NCBI GenBank assembly: GCA_019843655.1
Contig: JACDQD010000004.1
Coordinates: forward strand, 2,790,001-2,854,000
Reading direction: 5' to 3'
DNA length: 64,000 nt
From: Lethocerus indicus
Lineage: Eukaryota; Arthropoda; Insecta; Hemiptera; Belostomatidae
Program-made: the position numbers and the translations under genes
Notes under the pieces: model-generated
The model's input: only the letters and a program-made list of their open reading frames with translations
Databases searched by the model: none
Told to the model about the DNA's origin: nothing
Shown: piece after piece, positions 48,802 through 62,314 of the stretch
How the letters are laid out: every line of letters starts with the position of its first letter
How positions within the stretch are numbered: the stretch's first letter is position 1

Positions 48802-50422
48802 GGGGAAAACCACAGTGGGTTCTCCTCCACTGTGCTCAGTTCTTGTATCAATGTTGCTTACTATATTTGTAACAGTTGCAATAACAGAAGAGAGAAGAAA
48901 AAAAGCGATAGTGTGCTTCAAGTATTTTTAAAGACTGATGTCACCCAGACAATTTTTTTAATCTGTGTATAAATGTGACATGTTTCCTAATATGGCGTGC
49001 AATCTAAATACAATGTGAACAAAAAGAAAATGAAGAAAGAAAAACATCCGACTTAAATACAAATTATTATTCGACTTCAATACAAATTATTATTCAGTAT
49101 TATTTGGTAATATAAATTCAAAACAATTAGTCAATTATATAATTTGTCCAAAGTCATACAAACAGATCTGTTGAGATGCTGTATAAAAGAATAAGCTATT
49201 TAACAATATTAAAGTATTAGGAGATAAATTTAGAAGCCATATTTCTTTTTTAGTCTCACAATTACAAAAACAATATGGAACTATACATCTATAGATATGG
49301 AACTAGATTTGGAATAGAGAAATATACAAGTTTCACAATTTATAGTACTTTAATAAAAATAGTTGATTGCTTTAACAAATAGTCTTACAATACCAAATTC
49401 TGTTTGTAATATATCTGGGAAAAATGTCCTCACAATCGGTCAACATACATACACATTAATTTTATTTACTTAATACGGGGTGGAATAAAAATGTATAAAC
49501 TGTGGCAGTGTTTATGTGATCACTTTAAACTTCCTGTTTTTGGGCAGTGGCAAGGAATCACATTTTGGATATTTGAAAAAAAATTGTCTTTGAACCCTGA
49601 AAAACAAAATCATAATTTTTAAGTACATTTTCATGTTATTCGTATAATTTAATCAATATATAATAATTGTTCTTAGAAATTAGGAATGCAAAATGATGTA
49701 ATGAACTTTTATTTATTAAATGAACTTAGGTATGAAAATAGGTGTCAAGTTTTATAAATGTGAATATGAACAGTGAACCTACCTAGATAGTGTTGAACAA
49801 TAAATCATACAAAAATAATTCTATTGCATAACCTTAGGCTTGAATAAACACAGACACCCTCTGAAAGTGATATTATCTCAAGAAAATAGAAATGGTGACT
49901 AAGGGAAAAAGTAAATGAAATAAAAAAATAAGTTAAAAAATAGTTAAAATTCCTTCCACATTATTTATTGACAAGAAGTTTAACTTTCTTGCCAAGGCAG
50001 AAAATGCCTCAAAGGATTGATAAAATGACAGTTGATTATGAAATAGAAGATGAGGAAGGAATTATTTTGCAGATATACCACCAGTGGTTGTTCATGTTAT
50101 ATATTTGCTTGTGAAAAATGAATGCTTTCATTTGTACAAACATATTTCCAAACAAATCTATATTTATATTCTACCATCAAAAAGTGTAAAAGTGTTTTAT
50201 TTTCCTGATTTCATCGTTTTTCACTATATAATGTCTCTTGGGCACTGTAAGAAGGCAGTTTAATTCCCCGGATATGGAGAGGAAGAAAATTATACTGAAT
50301 ATACTGAATGCCAGCTGAAATATAAACAGCAACAGCCTACAGTACACAGGTGAGGACAGTATATTCATTTTCCTTATTTTATGTACACAGTTGCATAGAG
50401 ATAGAGGCACAAGGAGTAATTT

Positions 50423-53400
50423 TCATGTGCCTTGGGCACTTGTAGAAGGTGCCGAAGAGGGGCTGGCAGAGTCTGTCTCTTCTTCAAGCATTGGGGTGTT
50501 CTCGTTGGAGTCTTCCTCTTCAGTATCCTCAGGGCTGAACATACCGAAAGGATCATCGTACATTTCCAGAAGACGTTTGGATGATTCGGCTATTTTGACC
50601 ATCAGATCTTTACACTGTTGATGAGTGAACACCTAAAAAAAATGTCAAGAAGTTAGTTTAACATTTAAAGTTTGTTTGGGGTGTGTGATGGGGGAGGATC
50701 TGGCATGTAGATAATTATAATACAATAGTGCTTGGATAGTGATATCCTTGGACCAGTTGATAAATAGAAGAAATACAATAGTAACTTATTAATCTCTGCA
50801 CATGTGAAATATATCCAAAAACAAATAAATTGAGAAAAGTAATATAATAGAAATATAGGGAGAAAAAATGCAGCTTGCCTGAGAACAAAGGCAACAAACT
50901 CAGAGAGTCTTGACTCAGTAGAGAAGTCAAGCTGTGGATTTTCTTTATGCTCAGTTAAGTTTGTTAAAGTTAGAACATGAATGCACAAATAAACATATAA
51001 GAATTAAACAACATCTCAAGCAAACCTAACAACATAATACATACTAAAGTGCTTAACACATATACAATTAAAATTGTTTGCTTGTTTTTACTATATATAT
51101 TTTTTAATTGATAATAGTTACAACTATTGACAATTGAAATTATCAAAATTATCCTAACAGTTTCTATTTTTCAACACTAAGATTCAGAACCTCTATAATA
51201 TATATTCCATTGTACCTGTACTGTAATAAATAAAGCAATATAATGCCAATATATAATGCAAATAAAGGAGACCTGAATTAATAAAAATGTCTATGACTCT
51301 ACCTTATACAATCCTGCTGTTTCATCCATTATCAGTGGAGCGATATCAAGGCACTCATCGTATTCTTCCATACTGTGCAGAACTGTGTGTAAAAGCATTA
51401 CAATCTGCAAAAATAACACTAGCTTAACACAACATTTTTTTGTAAGCATCTGACTATATGTTGCTCTTTTAATGATTTATTTGTTATCTTTCTTATATTC
51501 TACTCATAAAAAACATTCAAAGAAAAAATCCATTTTCCCCATCTGTTTTTAACATTTATTACTTCATATAGAATTGTACACAATAATTCAATAATAATAT
51601 ATCTAATACATAAGTTCTTTAGTTAATATGGTATATATACTCTTATATATTTATATAAATATACAGACAAAATTACCTCTGGTATGCACAAGGATCTAAG
51701 TGATCTCAGTTGATTCAACCTTCCTTCATCTTCATTGTTTTCATCCACTAACCATCCACCATCGGGGAATACTATGATATTGTACAACTGGGCTTTTACT
51801 AACTGTTCAAAAACAGAGAAAAACAATCATTAACACATGAATAACAAAAGGCTTCAATTTATACTGTTTTCTTTGTTCTTTAACTAATTAACCTTAGTCT
51901 GATGTTTCATTGTGGCCCTCCACCTTTCAAGTTCTTCATTGTACATAGTCATTTTGTGATCATGGGCAACTTTTTCGGCAAAGTCTTCCTTATTGGCTGG
52001 CTCAGCCGGTGGAGACGGTTTCATATTGTGAAAATGGTGGAACCAATCTGAAAATCCATCCTGTCCATCCTAAAAATGATGAAAATAATCTAATAACTAG
52101 GTTGATAGCTTTTAGCATGTATATGTAATGAAGAGAAGGAAACAGTAAAAAATGAATTAAAGTGAGAAGAAAGTTAGTTTTCACATAAAGGTGAAATGAA
52201 ACATTTTAATTTAAAAAATTACGAATAAAGGGAATTGTGAAAGAAAGGTAAAGAACAGCTATTATTAGAGTGAGAAAGTGTAGACAATTTATGTTAGCTC
52301 TTATGACCTGAGGTCCGTTTTTAATCATTCCACATTTAGCTGCTTTTAATTTATCATTAAAATAATGAATAAAGGGAATTTAAGAAGATTCCCTAACCTT
52401 ATTCAATTAGTTTAATCATATTTTTGTGTGGTGTCAAGGCACAATATCACCATTTTAACATTGAAAATACAGACAAAATAAGAAGCTACATAATAAATAT
52501 AAAGTAAGAAATGTAAAACATGAAAAAATGGCCTTAATATTCATCACTGTCCCAACAAAATGACACATTCAAATGAATGGTAATCTAAATAGTCATTTGT
52601 TTGACTACATCTAGACCAGTCATGCAGGAAGAGAACAGAAAGTCATAAAATGGTACCTTGACAATATAGCAAACCCTCTCAAATTTTAAACTAAGAATTG
52701 TTATACTTACAAGATAAGCCTTATGACAGAGATATTCTTTAATAGCTGAAGCCACCTTCCGGGGAAGATTATCAGTCTGTACTCTTTTATAATCATCGAT
52801 TTTACATTTGAACTGTGTCATCACAAGTTCAACAGAATTTGAAGGTATCTGTAGACAATGGAAAAAAGAGATGTAACACATTTTTAAATGCAGTGTGTAT
52901 TTCATGCATACACAGATAAAGTGGTTATTTTATATCAAATAGTTATTCCAAATTAATCATTTTAATGGCTCAGAAAAAATTAATTGATAACTTAAGAATA
53001 TTTTTGTAGTTAAAATTAAACATTACTGGTCTTGCATAACTGATAAATAACTTCGATCATTATTGATAATGTATGCAACATTTTATTTGGTCGACACAGA
53101 CCTATACATAATACAGTGTTTACCTTATTGAAGGCCAGTCGAGCTGCTTCAAGTTTGCCCTGTCCAATAAAAGACCTTATTAGTGCATTGGCTTGCCATA
53201 TAGCCTCTCCCCTCTGCTGAGGATAATAAACCACCCAGTCAAGAGCAGATATTTTTTCATAGTCTTCCTGCGATGCCTTTCTTGCCAATGTTTCATCGGT
53301 ATCCTCAATTGCTGTTCTCCTATTCCTGAAACCATTTAAAATAGATACCTAAATGAGTAATATACAAAATGGTTAAATCACCTATGAATATTTAACAGTC

Positions 53401-56400
53401 AAATGATAGATACGATGACAGTTACGCTCAATAAGGTTGGTCCCTTAATTTTTTTGTCTATATTTATATTAGGCGCAATTATGGTTTTCCTGTTGTGTGC
53501 CCTGTCCCTTCATTTGTTTTGACCAAATTGTTCACACCAGTCTGTTAAGATTGCTGTTAAAAACTGATTTTCTTTACCTGATATTCTGCACAACTGATTC
53601 TGTAATCCGCCTTATATTAAGTTCACAATTTTCTGCTGCTTGAAGGCACTCGACCCTTTTTTCTGAATCAGTAATATCCTCCATGAATCTGGCGTATAGT
53701 TCAATTTGATCATCTTCAGGCATCATTGCGACATAGTAAGCAATAAGGTTCGGATCACCATCCTTCATTAGAACCTGGAATAAAATAAAATTAAATAGAA
53801 ATAGAATTCAATTAGAATTAAATTTTTCCAAACCTGGAATTATAAGTGTAATACAAATATATGCCAAATATGAATGTGCAGGATGTTTAATATTTTAATA
53901 GTCATTCAATCACCGTTACAATTTCATTTTTATAAAACTCGACTAAATTTTATTTTCATTGATGCAATGGTCTGACTCAATTCATTAGCCTTGGCCTACA
54001 ATAAATATTTCCTTTTTTCACTAATCATTTTCAAATCAATCACTCAACTGTCAAGAGAACACCTGGTTAGCACTTCATCTAGGTTATAATGTATCTAGTT
54101 TTTACCGACAAAACCTTCTGAACCCTCATAGAACTCTTCCACTCCACCTTTACCATTCTTAAAACTAAACTTAAGAAACTAAAGAACTGAAAACAAGAAC
54201 ACGGACTAAACCGATTATAATTACAAACCTTGATATATGCCCGAATGACATTGTCACCTAGTTCCTGTGGTTGGCTTCGGCCAACTAGTCGCAGTACGAT
54301 AACAAGGTGGGCTAGGAAGCGGACAAACTGTCCCCCGTAGTTCTCAGATTCCACCCACTCAGACATCCTCTTCAGAAGTTCAGGAATCAAATCCAGAGCA
54401 ATCAATTCTTGAATGACTCGATCGGGTTTTTTTGCCTCATCCATAGCCATCTCGTTGGCCCGAATTTCTCTGAATATGTCCTCTAAGTTTAATCTGTAAA
54501 CAAAAGTTAATGCTGAAAATATAAGGACAACAAAAACACAATATAATTTCACAGCAAGATATTTTTTTCAAGGTTGTCTGCAAATTATTAAGACATTATC
54601 ACACCTAAGATGTTTTCTGTCCTTTCACTTGTTTGATCTTAGGCTAGACCACTTTTGGCTTCTTGTCATCATCAGTAGAATTTTTTGGGTAACATAAAAT
54701 GATCATAAGTAGAAATGTCCTTTGCCAAAGGAGCATCTTACAAACACTATAACAACATTTTCATTTTCTCTATTACTCTTCTGGTTTAAGTAAAGAACTG
54801 ATAGTTCTGAAAGAATTCTCAGCCAGGATTATATTTTTTTATAGGAATTAAAGAGCTTAGCATATTCCAGAACTTAGGCTGCAGCTTAGGTCTAGAGACA
54901 CCCAAACTATATTTGTTAGGTACATATGTTCAAATTGCATACTGTAAAGAGTGGGAAAGGCGATTGTAATTTATTACTAAAGCTCGAATTATTAGATATA
55001 AGAGGTTTTGACACAAGAAATTTATAGCTTGTTAATAATTATATAGTTTCATTATTTTGTCAAAACATAATAAGAAGCGAAATGAATGCAATTAATATAA
55101 AATGGGTATACAAATATACTTACGATAGATCCCAGTACTTGTCTGGCATTGGAACATATTGCCTGTTAGCATTCTCTCTGATTTCGCGCTCAACCCTTCG
55201 GTCGACAATTGCCCTCAGGTAGGCCCAGAGGAAGTCCTCCCAGGTGAAACAGACGGGTAGTAGAGAATCAAGGTGGCCAGAGAGGGCTCCCATAATTGCC
55301 CTCTCCTTGGGGTGCGACCTAGGGTCTTCACACAACCGCCAAGCACACAGCTTCCAGACATCCCTGTGAGGATTGCCCTCGACAGGCAGCTTCGCCCCTT
55401 CACCGTCTTTCGTCAGGTTGCGACTTGAATAGTTGGGGTCGTGGTGGAGTCGCCAGCCCTCTAAACTGGCACCCCTCCACCCTTGACCGCAGTGAACGCA
55501 CAATTCCTGAGCTTTATCTAGCTTCCCGCAACGGATCTCAAAGAACACCTGAACAACAACCAAAATGTCAAAAAAATTACAACCTTCACTGATGTTCAAA
55601 TAAACAGAAGGCATTCGATTGTTAATGTAAAATATGTATTAAAGTTAACGATAGAACTAATTATCAAGAGGACAGACTTGTTCGAGGAGACGTTCTTCAT
55701 CTTCCAGATCTAAATCATGAAGTGGTTTATTCTCCCTCAATGGGGCATCAGGATCCAAATTGGACACAATTTCCCTCGAACTCATGTATGGTACAACTTC
55801 GTTCTGCAACTGATGCAGGGTATTCTCCCATCCGACAGTCCTGTCAGTAAAATGGACTACATTCGGTCTAGACATCACATTCCACTCATCACCAGAGATC
55901 CGTTCCAACCAGTCAATTATCAGTTGGCACTGGAAAAAACAGGGTATAAAATGAGTTTTATATCAGTATAGAAGCTAGACTATATAACATATATAATCTA
56001 CTAGAGGTATATAACATTCCTAATCAGAGATTCTAGCAGAGATTTTTGTGCCTGAGGGGCAAATAGAATGGATAAAGAAATTACTGCAGGTGGATCAGAA
56101 GCTTACAATATATTCTTTTAATTTATCAAGATAAATTTTTTTAAATTAATTTTTATTTGTTATTAATATATATTTAATTCTTAATATATCTGTTGATAGT
56201 GTACACATAATAATACTTAAGATCAGGATTTAATTGAGAAACTAAAAATATTTTATCAAAAAATGAGGCTTCTAGCAATGATAACTATTGTATATGTGGT
56301 TTTATTCTATGAATATATTCATGAATATATTTATTTATTCTGTAATTTTAGCTCACATAAGTATAATGTAATTATATCTGCACTCTGAAATAAAGAGGGA

Positions 56401-58489
56401 AAAAAACAGAAAAGAATTAAATGAGTGTTTTATTAGCAGAAACACAGGAATGATCAACAGCTGCAGTAATTTTAATAACCCAAAATACAAAAAGGTACAT
56501 TCATATCAAAAAGTGCCATAACATGGTTCCTTTTATTTTGCAAATAACATTAAAAAAAACAGCAATTGTGCTCATAAAAAAATGAAAGAATCAAGTTCCA
56601 TTCATTGTCTAGTGTGTTCTCCTAAGTGTCTCTTCACAAGAAATCTATGAGTTTTTAGAATGTAATCAAATTCCATGTATAAATGTAATTTTAGAATGTA
56701 ATGAATAAAATAGCTAAATTTAGGTATTACCTCTCGAACAGAACTCTCTGTTTTGTACAGGTTAACAGTAATATCTTTTTCACTCAAAGGGTGACCGAAA
56801 GCAGTTAGTGTGTCATCGACATTGCCCATGTCTTCATCATCGTCTTGGTGCAGCAGTCTGTCCCTGTACAGACCATAGACAAGTCTCCACGTGTTCCGTT
56901 CACATGTCAGCCATGACATATCCTAAAATAATAAACAATTTCATACATATAACTTAGCCTATTATAACCAATTTACAGCTCAATCATTTAATTTTTGTTT
57001 TCTCATGTTTTTGTAACAAGCAACTGGAAACACTGTCTTATTCATGGTCAGAAGATGTCTTAATTTAACATAGCCTAATGTTAGCACAAATACCTGGTGT
57101 ACAGGTCTGTTAAATTTGATGCATGAAACACATGCCTCAACCCACTGAATCTTTAGAAAATTATTAATACATGAGAAAGTAGTAAAGACTGAAATCTTGT
57201 TACAATAGATTTAGAAACTGCACTTTTTGGAACATTTTTTTCTTGAATAAAATGTGAATAGATGACAAAATAATATTAGAGTCAACATCATTATCAATAA
57301 ATGCATTAATGAGAATAATAATGACAACTTCTTTATACCTCTAATTGCTTTGAAAAATGGGAAAATAGTTCTTACCTTTCCAGTCTTATCAATTAATCCT
57401 CTCCCATTTGACATAGTGTCCATAAGTACTGAACATGTTTCAATGAAATTTGATACCGCCTCAAAAACTTGTTGGGTCGTTCCATGCATCTGGAATGATT
57501 CCTGAAATCTTTGGTACAAACAGCTGGCATCTGACAAAAATACAAGACATCGAATGTGAGTATACAAAACGTATAAATATACTACACATGAAATATATAT
57601 AAATATAACCTAATACAATGAAGTGTAAGTAATGAACTACTTGTCTGCACTTTATAACATTCATATAACATAACATTATATGTTATAACATTCTCACCAC
57701 TCTTATATAAGTAAATAAAGTGGCATTTAAATTCCAGGGTATGAAAATTAGAACCTTTGTGGACCCCTAAGCAACAGTAATATTAACCTAGCAATATTAA
57801 TTGTGGAAAAGAACAATATATCTAGTCATCCAATTACCAAGGAAATTTTTTAGTTCAAGTTAACTCTATTTAAGTATCCCATTAAGTTTAAAAAATGATA
57901 GAGATAATGTAAAAGTTATGACAAAATAATCTTACCTGGAAATATGACTGTTCTATTATCAGTCATATCATAAAGTTTAGAAATTTCATCAGGGGAAAGT
58001 GTTATCGAAAGATTTATATCCGATTTTCTTATTTTCCCCACATTATTTAAAGAAGTTCTATCAAGTAGAGCCATTGTTTCATTGCCATCTGCTCATAGAT
58101 TGGAATAAAAAATAAAACCATAATATTAAACACTCAACAAGAAAATTCAGAATTTTCTATAAGACAAAAGAAAAAATTGACAAATGAATAAATAACAAGA
58201 TGAGTTTAGTATACATTCATAGGATTCGTGTCTTCTGAACTTGAAGTGTAATTTTAAATTTTAATCTGAAAACATTTTACTCATTAATTAATCAATTAAC
58301 AAATTAATCAATTCAACCATACAGTAAAAACAGTAAAATGATAACTAATGTGTACTAACATGAAGTCTTTTTATTTGCCCTAAGCCTGGTGGCCAAACTT
58401 GGTGAATACTGAGACAAAAGAGTGGAAGGTGAATTGAAAGCATCTTCAAGAAGCCTAATCGACCTTTCCAAAACGTCATCTGAAGCCAT
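50423..58489 (-). CDS. Nup107: Nuclear pore complex protein Nup107, 14 coding exons, complete
   Basis: Scaffold nucleoporin of the Y-shaped Nup107-160 complex, needed for pore assembly and mRNA export. Exons (minus strand): 58489-58360, 58088-57936, 57530-57376, 56922-56731, 55929-55678, 55548-55124, 54493-54229, 53774-53578, 53325-53124, 52848-52711, 52069-51893, 51802-51677, 51404-51303, 50632-50423. All junctions are GT-AG and in phase; the total of 2724 bp gives 907 aa, close to the human length of 925. Diagnostic segments are KAQELCVHCGQGWRGASLEG with GWRLHHDPNY (exon 6), FTWEDFLWAYLRA (exon 6), DPNLIAYYVAMMPEDDQIEL (exon 8) and LDWVVYYPQQRGEAIWQANA (exon 9). The N-terminus is MASDDVLERSIRLLEDAFNS. 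The C-terminal exon ends in an acidic Ser-rich tail that is variable in the family. The fold is expected to be an alpha-solenoid without membrane segments. The start Met is the first in exon 1. Confidence 0.95.
54600..54720 (-). repeat. Decayed foldback-family copy in a Nup107 intron
   Basis: GGCTAGACCACTTTTGGCTT and TCTTGTCATCATCAGTAG on the plus strand read, on the minus strand, CTACTGATGATGACAAGAAG, then GCCAAAAGTGGTCTAGCC. The core word here is CTGATGA (54675-54669), the most canonical hammerhead form. Confidence 0.5.
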
Positions 58490-59547
58490 GTTTTAAACCT
58501 GCAAACAAAATATAATTCAAAAATTTGTTGAATTAATTCAATGTTTTTTTAAGCGTGAAGTTTTATAAAACAATTCCCATCTCAGAATCATTTGTAAGTG
58601 CAGATCTAGAGTTTAAGAGGTCCTTTCCGTGAATTCAATGTTAAATTTGCCCACAAGGAACAAGTAAAAAAGGGACTTCAAGAAACAGTGACTGCAATAT
58701 TCACTGTTCAACAATAACAGATATATATTACATTTCATTGCTGCTTGTATATCAACAATGTATATCAAGGGACAAAACAGAAGATACTTTCACAAAGGAC
58801 TCAAAGATTCTGGAAGCAAGCAGAAGGTATATATTATACCACTTCGGTACAACCAATAAATCTCAATAAATAATTTAGAAAAATTAAATATGACAATCAT
58901 GTGATACTTGGTGAAATTGGATAAATACAAAGGCAAATCACACTAAGGTTAGACGCTGAGCACATATAAATGTTACTGACCAACTGTGAACGTCAGAGGG
59001 CAATACGAATTATTCGGGCATATCCAAAAGTTCAAAATTTAAACGCAATTATAAATGTATTTATAAACTGGCCGTTAAAACAAATTAAAACGTATAGCAC
59101 GAAAGGTAACCTCCCAACTGCCGCCACTGGTAGTTGGATTCCAAATTGTTCTACCAACACACTCATCCCAGTTTTTACTATAATTATTTTAATTCTGAAA
59201 AGCGTCCCAAAAAAAAGAGTTTAAAATGCACACAATAATAGCTGTCTTTAAATCATTTTATCACTAAACATAACCGAAAAATTCATGAAATGAGAGAGAA
59301 AATTATAACAAATTTGAACGTAAATTTAACTGACACGGACATCTGATGGGCAATTGGTTTATTAATCAAGAAAACTTCCTATTTAAGCAAATCTTGTTAT
59401 TTCTCCCAAACAATCGTGATAATACAATTAATTTTAATGTACTTGGAAAAACCACACAACAATTTGGAAAGAATAAACGAATCCACGAGTATATAGTAAG
59501 TCTTCATAATTCAAATGTATTGTTTTTAACAAGTTTATTAGTGAATT

Positions 59548-59609
<62 letters not shown>

Positions 59610-60614
59610 TCGTGAATTTCGTACTACATTGAACATAAAATGTACACACAATTAGGAATGAATTATTATTTTTTATATTCCTGCAGTATTTCTTATAACA
59701 ATTACGACGGATATTTAACGACAAAATCTGCAGTAATACGTTGTTTATCTGTAAATGATTAAATGCATTAGGCTAAGGTTAAGCTCAGCCTTTTTACCTT
59801 CCTGACTGCACGCTGCCGGCGTTCAGTACGTCGTGTTCTCAATAAGTATGATGTAATTAAGAAACTATCCACTCCGAGCCGTCTGTTTTTGTATAATTAA
59901 GGTATCGAAGCATGTTTTACACATTACTGACACTGGTATTAAGAAAACATTCTGTTCCATTGGGTGATGTACCCACTTATATTTCTTGTGTATTGTTCAT
60001 TGTACTCTTTATTCTTGGATATCCTACCTCATGAAATCCCTGGTTAATATTGGGCTCTTTTATAAAATATAGTAGTAGCAATTTTTTGTGTTAATGTCTA
60101 TAGAGTTTATAACGTACCTGTTGATTTAAAAATTTGTGTGTATCTTTTTGTTCAACTTATGATTATTATTGTCTGATGTAATAGCATACCCTAAGTAACT
60201 GCTATAATCTGTAAAAAGCAATTTACATTAAAAGGAAATATTTTATTTTTTATTTATAATTTCGGGGTTAATCTGACAAGAAAATCTGAATATTGTGAAT
60301 TGTACAAAAAGTGCTAATTTTTTAAGAAGTATTTTTCTTTTTTTGGCTGATAAAAATTATGCTGTCTCAAATGAACCTAATAAATTGGATTAAGCCTTAC
60401 CGATTTAGGAGCAATATCTTGAGCAGCCCTGGTCAGTTACACTGACTTGAAAAATTGAATACACTAGCATTTGTATTTGTATTTTTTGCAGTATTTGTTT
60501 CTATGACTTGTATAAAGAAATGGTAAGATGCAGACTGTTGTATGCTTGGCCTCTTAAACAAATTTTTCACTGACAGTAAGCTGAGATGTAAAAATGAGCT
60601 TTTGTTTATTGCAG
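58490..60614. promoter_or_regulatory. Divergent upstream region of Nup107 and CHCHD4
   Basis: About 2.2 kb between the two start codons, transcribed away from each other. It probably contains both promoters and a 5' UTR intron of CHCHD4, because an acceptor-like TTTATTGCAG ends at 60614. No further gene seen; a TA microsatellite lies at 59553-59606. Confidence 0.4.
59553..59606. repeat. (TA)n microsatellite
   Basis: About 27 TA units. Confidence 0.95.
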
Positions 60615-60703
60615 ATTTATGACCCACCATAAGTAGAATATGGACTATTGTCATGATCGCCATTGACAGTGTACTAAAACCGAAGCCAAGCCAAGAACCA
60701 GAC

Positions 60704-61126
60704 ATGTCGTACTCTAAGAAAATTGGGAAGGATACAATAATTTTTGCCACTAAAGAGGACCACGCTGTTCCAAGTACTGTGCAGCTTCCAGAACTTGATC
60801 CACAGCCGGGTATACTCCTTGAAGATGGTTCAATCAACTGGAATTGTCCTTGCTTAGGGGGTATGGCAACAGGTCCTTGTGGAGTTCAGTTCAGAGAAGC
60901 GTTCTCGTGTTTCCACTACAGCAAAGCCGATCCCAAAGGGAGTGACTGTGTCGATGCCTTCACCTTTATGCAATCCTGCATGTCTAAATATCCTGCAATA
61001 TATAACAAGAACAATAATTCATCTAACAATGATGATGATGATTTGAATTCTGTTAATGGCCCCACCATGTCAAAAAGTGAGCCTGAAAAGACTGAAGGTG
61101 TTCAATCAAAGGCTAAACTCAATTAG
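60704..61126 (+). CDS. CHCHD4: Mitochondrial import and assembly protein MIA40 / CHCHD4
   Basis: Oxidoreductase of the mitochondrial intermembrane space that traps cysteine-motif precursors by disulfide exchange and hands electrons to the Erv1/ALR oxidase. The 140-aa frame has the redox CPC pair (Cys48, Cys50) in [10 protein letters not shown] and a twin CX9C helix pair (Cys59-Cys69, Cys82-Cys92) in [17 protein letters not shown] and [20 protein letters not shown]. Length and layout match animal CHCHD4, with no N-terminal membrane anchor as in yeast Mia40. The tail is Asn/Asp/Lys-rich and poorly conserved. I start at [10 protein letters not shown] because family members begin MSY followed by a similar basic stretch. 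An in-frame ATG at 60653 would add 17 residues and may be an upstream alternative. The coding part is on one exon. Confidence 0.96.
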   Translation: MSYSKKIGKDTIIFATKEDHAVPSTVQLPELDPQPGILLEDGSINWNCPCLGGMATGPCGVQFREAFSCFHYSKADPKGSDCVDAFTFMQSCMSKYPAIYNKNNNSSNNDDDDLNSVNGPTMSKSEPEKTEGVQSKAKLN

Positions 61127-61159
61127 CATTTCTTGTTGTCGCTAATTCTGTTTTTGTTA

Positions 61160-61165
61160 AATAAA
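61160..61165 (+). terminator. Proximal poly(A) signal of CHCHD4
   Basis: AATAAA 34 bp after the stop codon. Confidence 0.5.
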
Positions 61166-61465
61166 CCCATTTTAGTTATTCTAAAAACAAGTACTGATAT
61201 TGTACTAATGAATACAAATAACTGATGTATAAAACCTGAATTATAAAAAAGTTTATTTGTGTTAGAAAAAGGAAAAAAGAACCTCCTGCAATATTGATGT
61301 ACATGTGGATATATTTATTTTTTCAATTTTATTTAACTTAATGAAGTAGTACAAGTCTAGATATGTGATTAAGGTCATGAGTGCATTGTTTGATTGTACA
61401 TTCACAACAATCCCATGTGTATGTTGTTCCGTAGTTGAATACTATATGTTGTAATTCTGAACTGA

Positions 61466-61471
61466 AATAAA
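61466..61471 (+). terminator. Distal poly(A) signal of CHCHD4
   Basis: AATAAA about 340 bp after the stop, followed within 30 bp by a T/GT-rich stretch as expected for a cleavage site; the more convincing of the two. Confidence 0.6.
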
Positions 61472-62242
61472 GTTTGGATTTAATGTTTTATTTTTTTTTT
61501 GTTTGAGAACAATTATAGTACTAAATATTTTACACCTATATATACATATGTTGCTCTCAAAAGTTCATTTGTATCAGGAGATCAGTGGAAAATCCATAGA
61601 ATTCTAACAAAGGTGTATGCACTTTTATCCTAAATAGATCTGGGTTAAATATCATTACCTGTGGCTTGCTGGCTACAAACTAAACCTATAAGCCAGAGTA
61701 CAATTTTATATGAATCAAGAATCAAACTAATAAAGTAATCTTTGATATTTAAGTAATGTTGATATACTACTACCAATATACTTCTTCCAAAATATGCTAA
61801 GAAATAAGAATAAATGCGTAACGATTTTTTTAAATTTTTTATAGGGAGGGGGATTAGAAATATCTCGATTTGTGTGACACTTTTCTCTTACATGATTGTT
61901 CATTCTGTTAGCAATATACTCAGATATACAGGAGGTTTTTCAGGAATGAACTTATAGGCTCATGGCCAAGACTTGCTCCAAAATAAAAGCCATTGCAACA
62001 GGAAAAGTTCAATGGGTAATTACACTGAAAACTACATTCAGGTGATAATGCATGCATAGCAGTGGCTATTACCTGGCTTCAACCTTAAGCCACATCAAGC
62101 AGGATAGGCCACTTGGGATGGTCAAAAAAAAATAAACACTAGAAAGTAGACTAATGGACCCAGTTCATATAAACTGCACACTTCACACGAGAAAATATAC
62201 TTAAAACTCAGGCACAAATATAATACACCTCACTGTACCCAC
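61472..62242. other. Intergenic or intronic AT-rich stretch
   Basis: No convincing coding sequence or RNA gene seen. Confidence 0.5.
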
Positions 62243-62314
62243 CTATAAGAAGGTTAAGACCCCAAAACGTTTTGCAGGCATGAATCCCATCTGGAAGCTC
62301 CTCCACTAACCAAT
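62243..62314 (-). CDS. Candidate internal exon of an unidentified gene
   Basis: On the minus strand an acceptor TTTTGTTTAG precedes a 72-bp open segment reading WLVEELPDGIHACKTFWGLN followed by LLI, and ends at a donor ATAG|GTGGGT. Flanking signals are good and the composition is protein-like (Trp, Cys, amphipathic). The length is a multiple of three. I do not recognise the family; the rest of the gene would lie at higher coordinates beyond the window or in unrecognised exons. Confidence 0.4.

Larger units (their letters stand above)
47204..50422. other. Intergenic region between integrin (+) and Nup107 (-) 3' ends
   Basis: Holds both 3' UTRs, family-2 repeats, a decayed foldback core (CTGACGA 48191-48197) and a TA microsatellite. 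An AATAAA on the minus strand at 50201-50196 lies about 220 bp past the Nup107 stop and could be its poly(A) signal. No further gene seen. Confidence 0.5.

Noticed and set aside
57211..57375. Open extension of Nup107 exon 3
   Set aside because: It reads into the intron past a GTAAGA donor that joins in phase to the next exon.
60653..60703. Upstream ATG as CHCHD4 start
   Set aside because: It adds 17 residues not typical of the family; MSY at 60704 matches the usual start, so the upstream ATG is kept only as an alternative.
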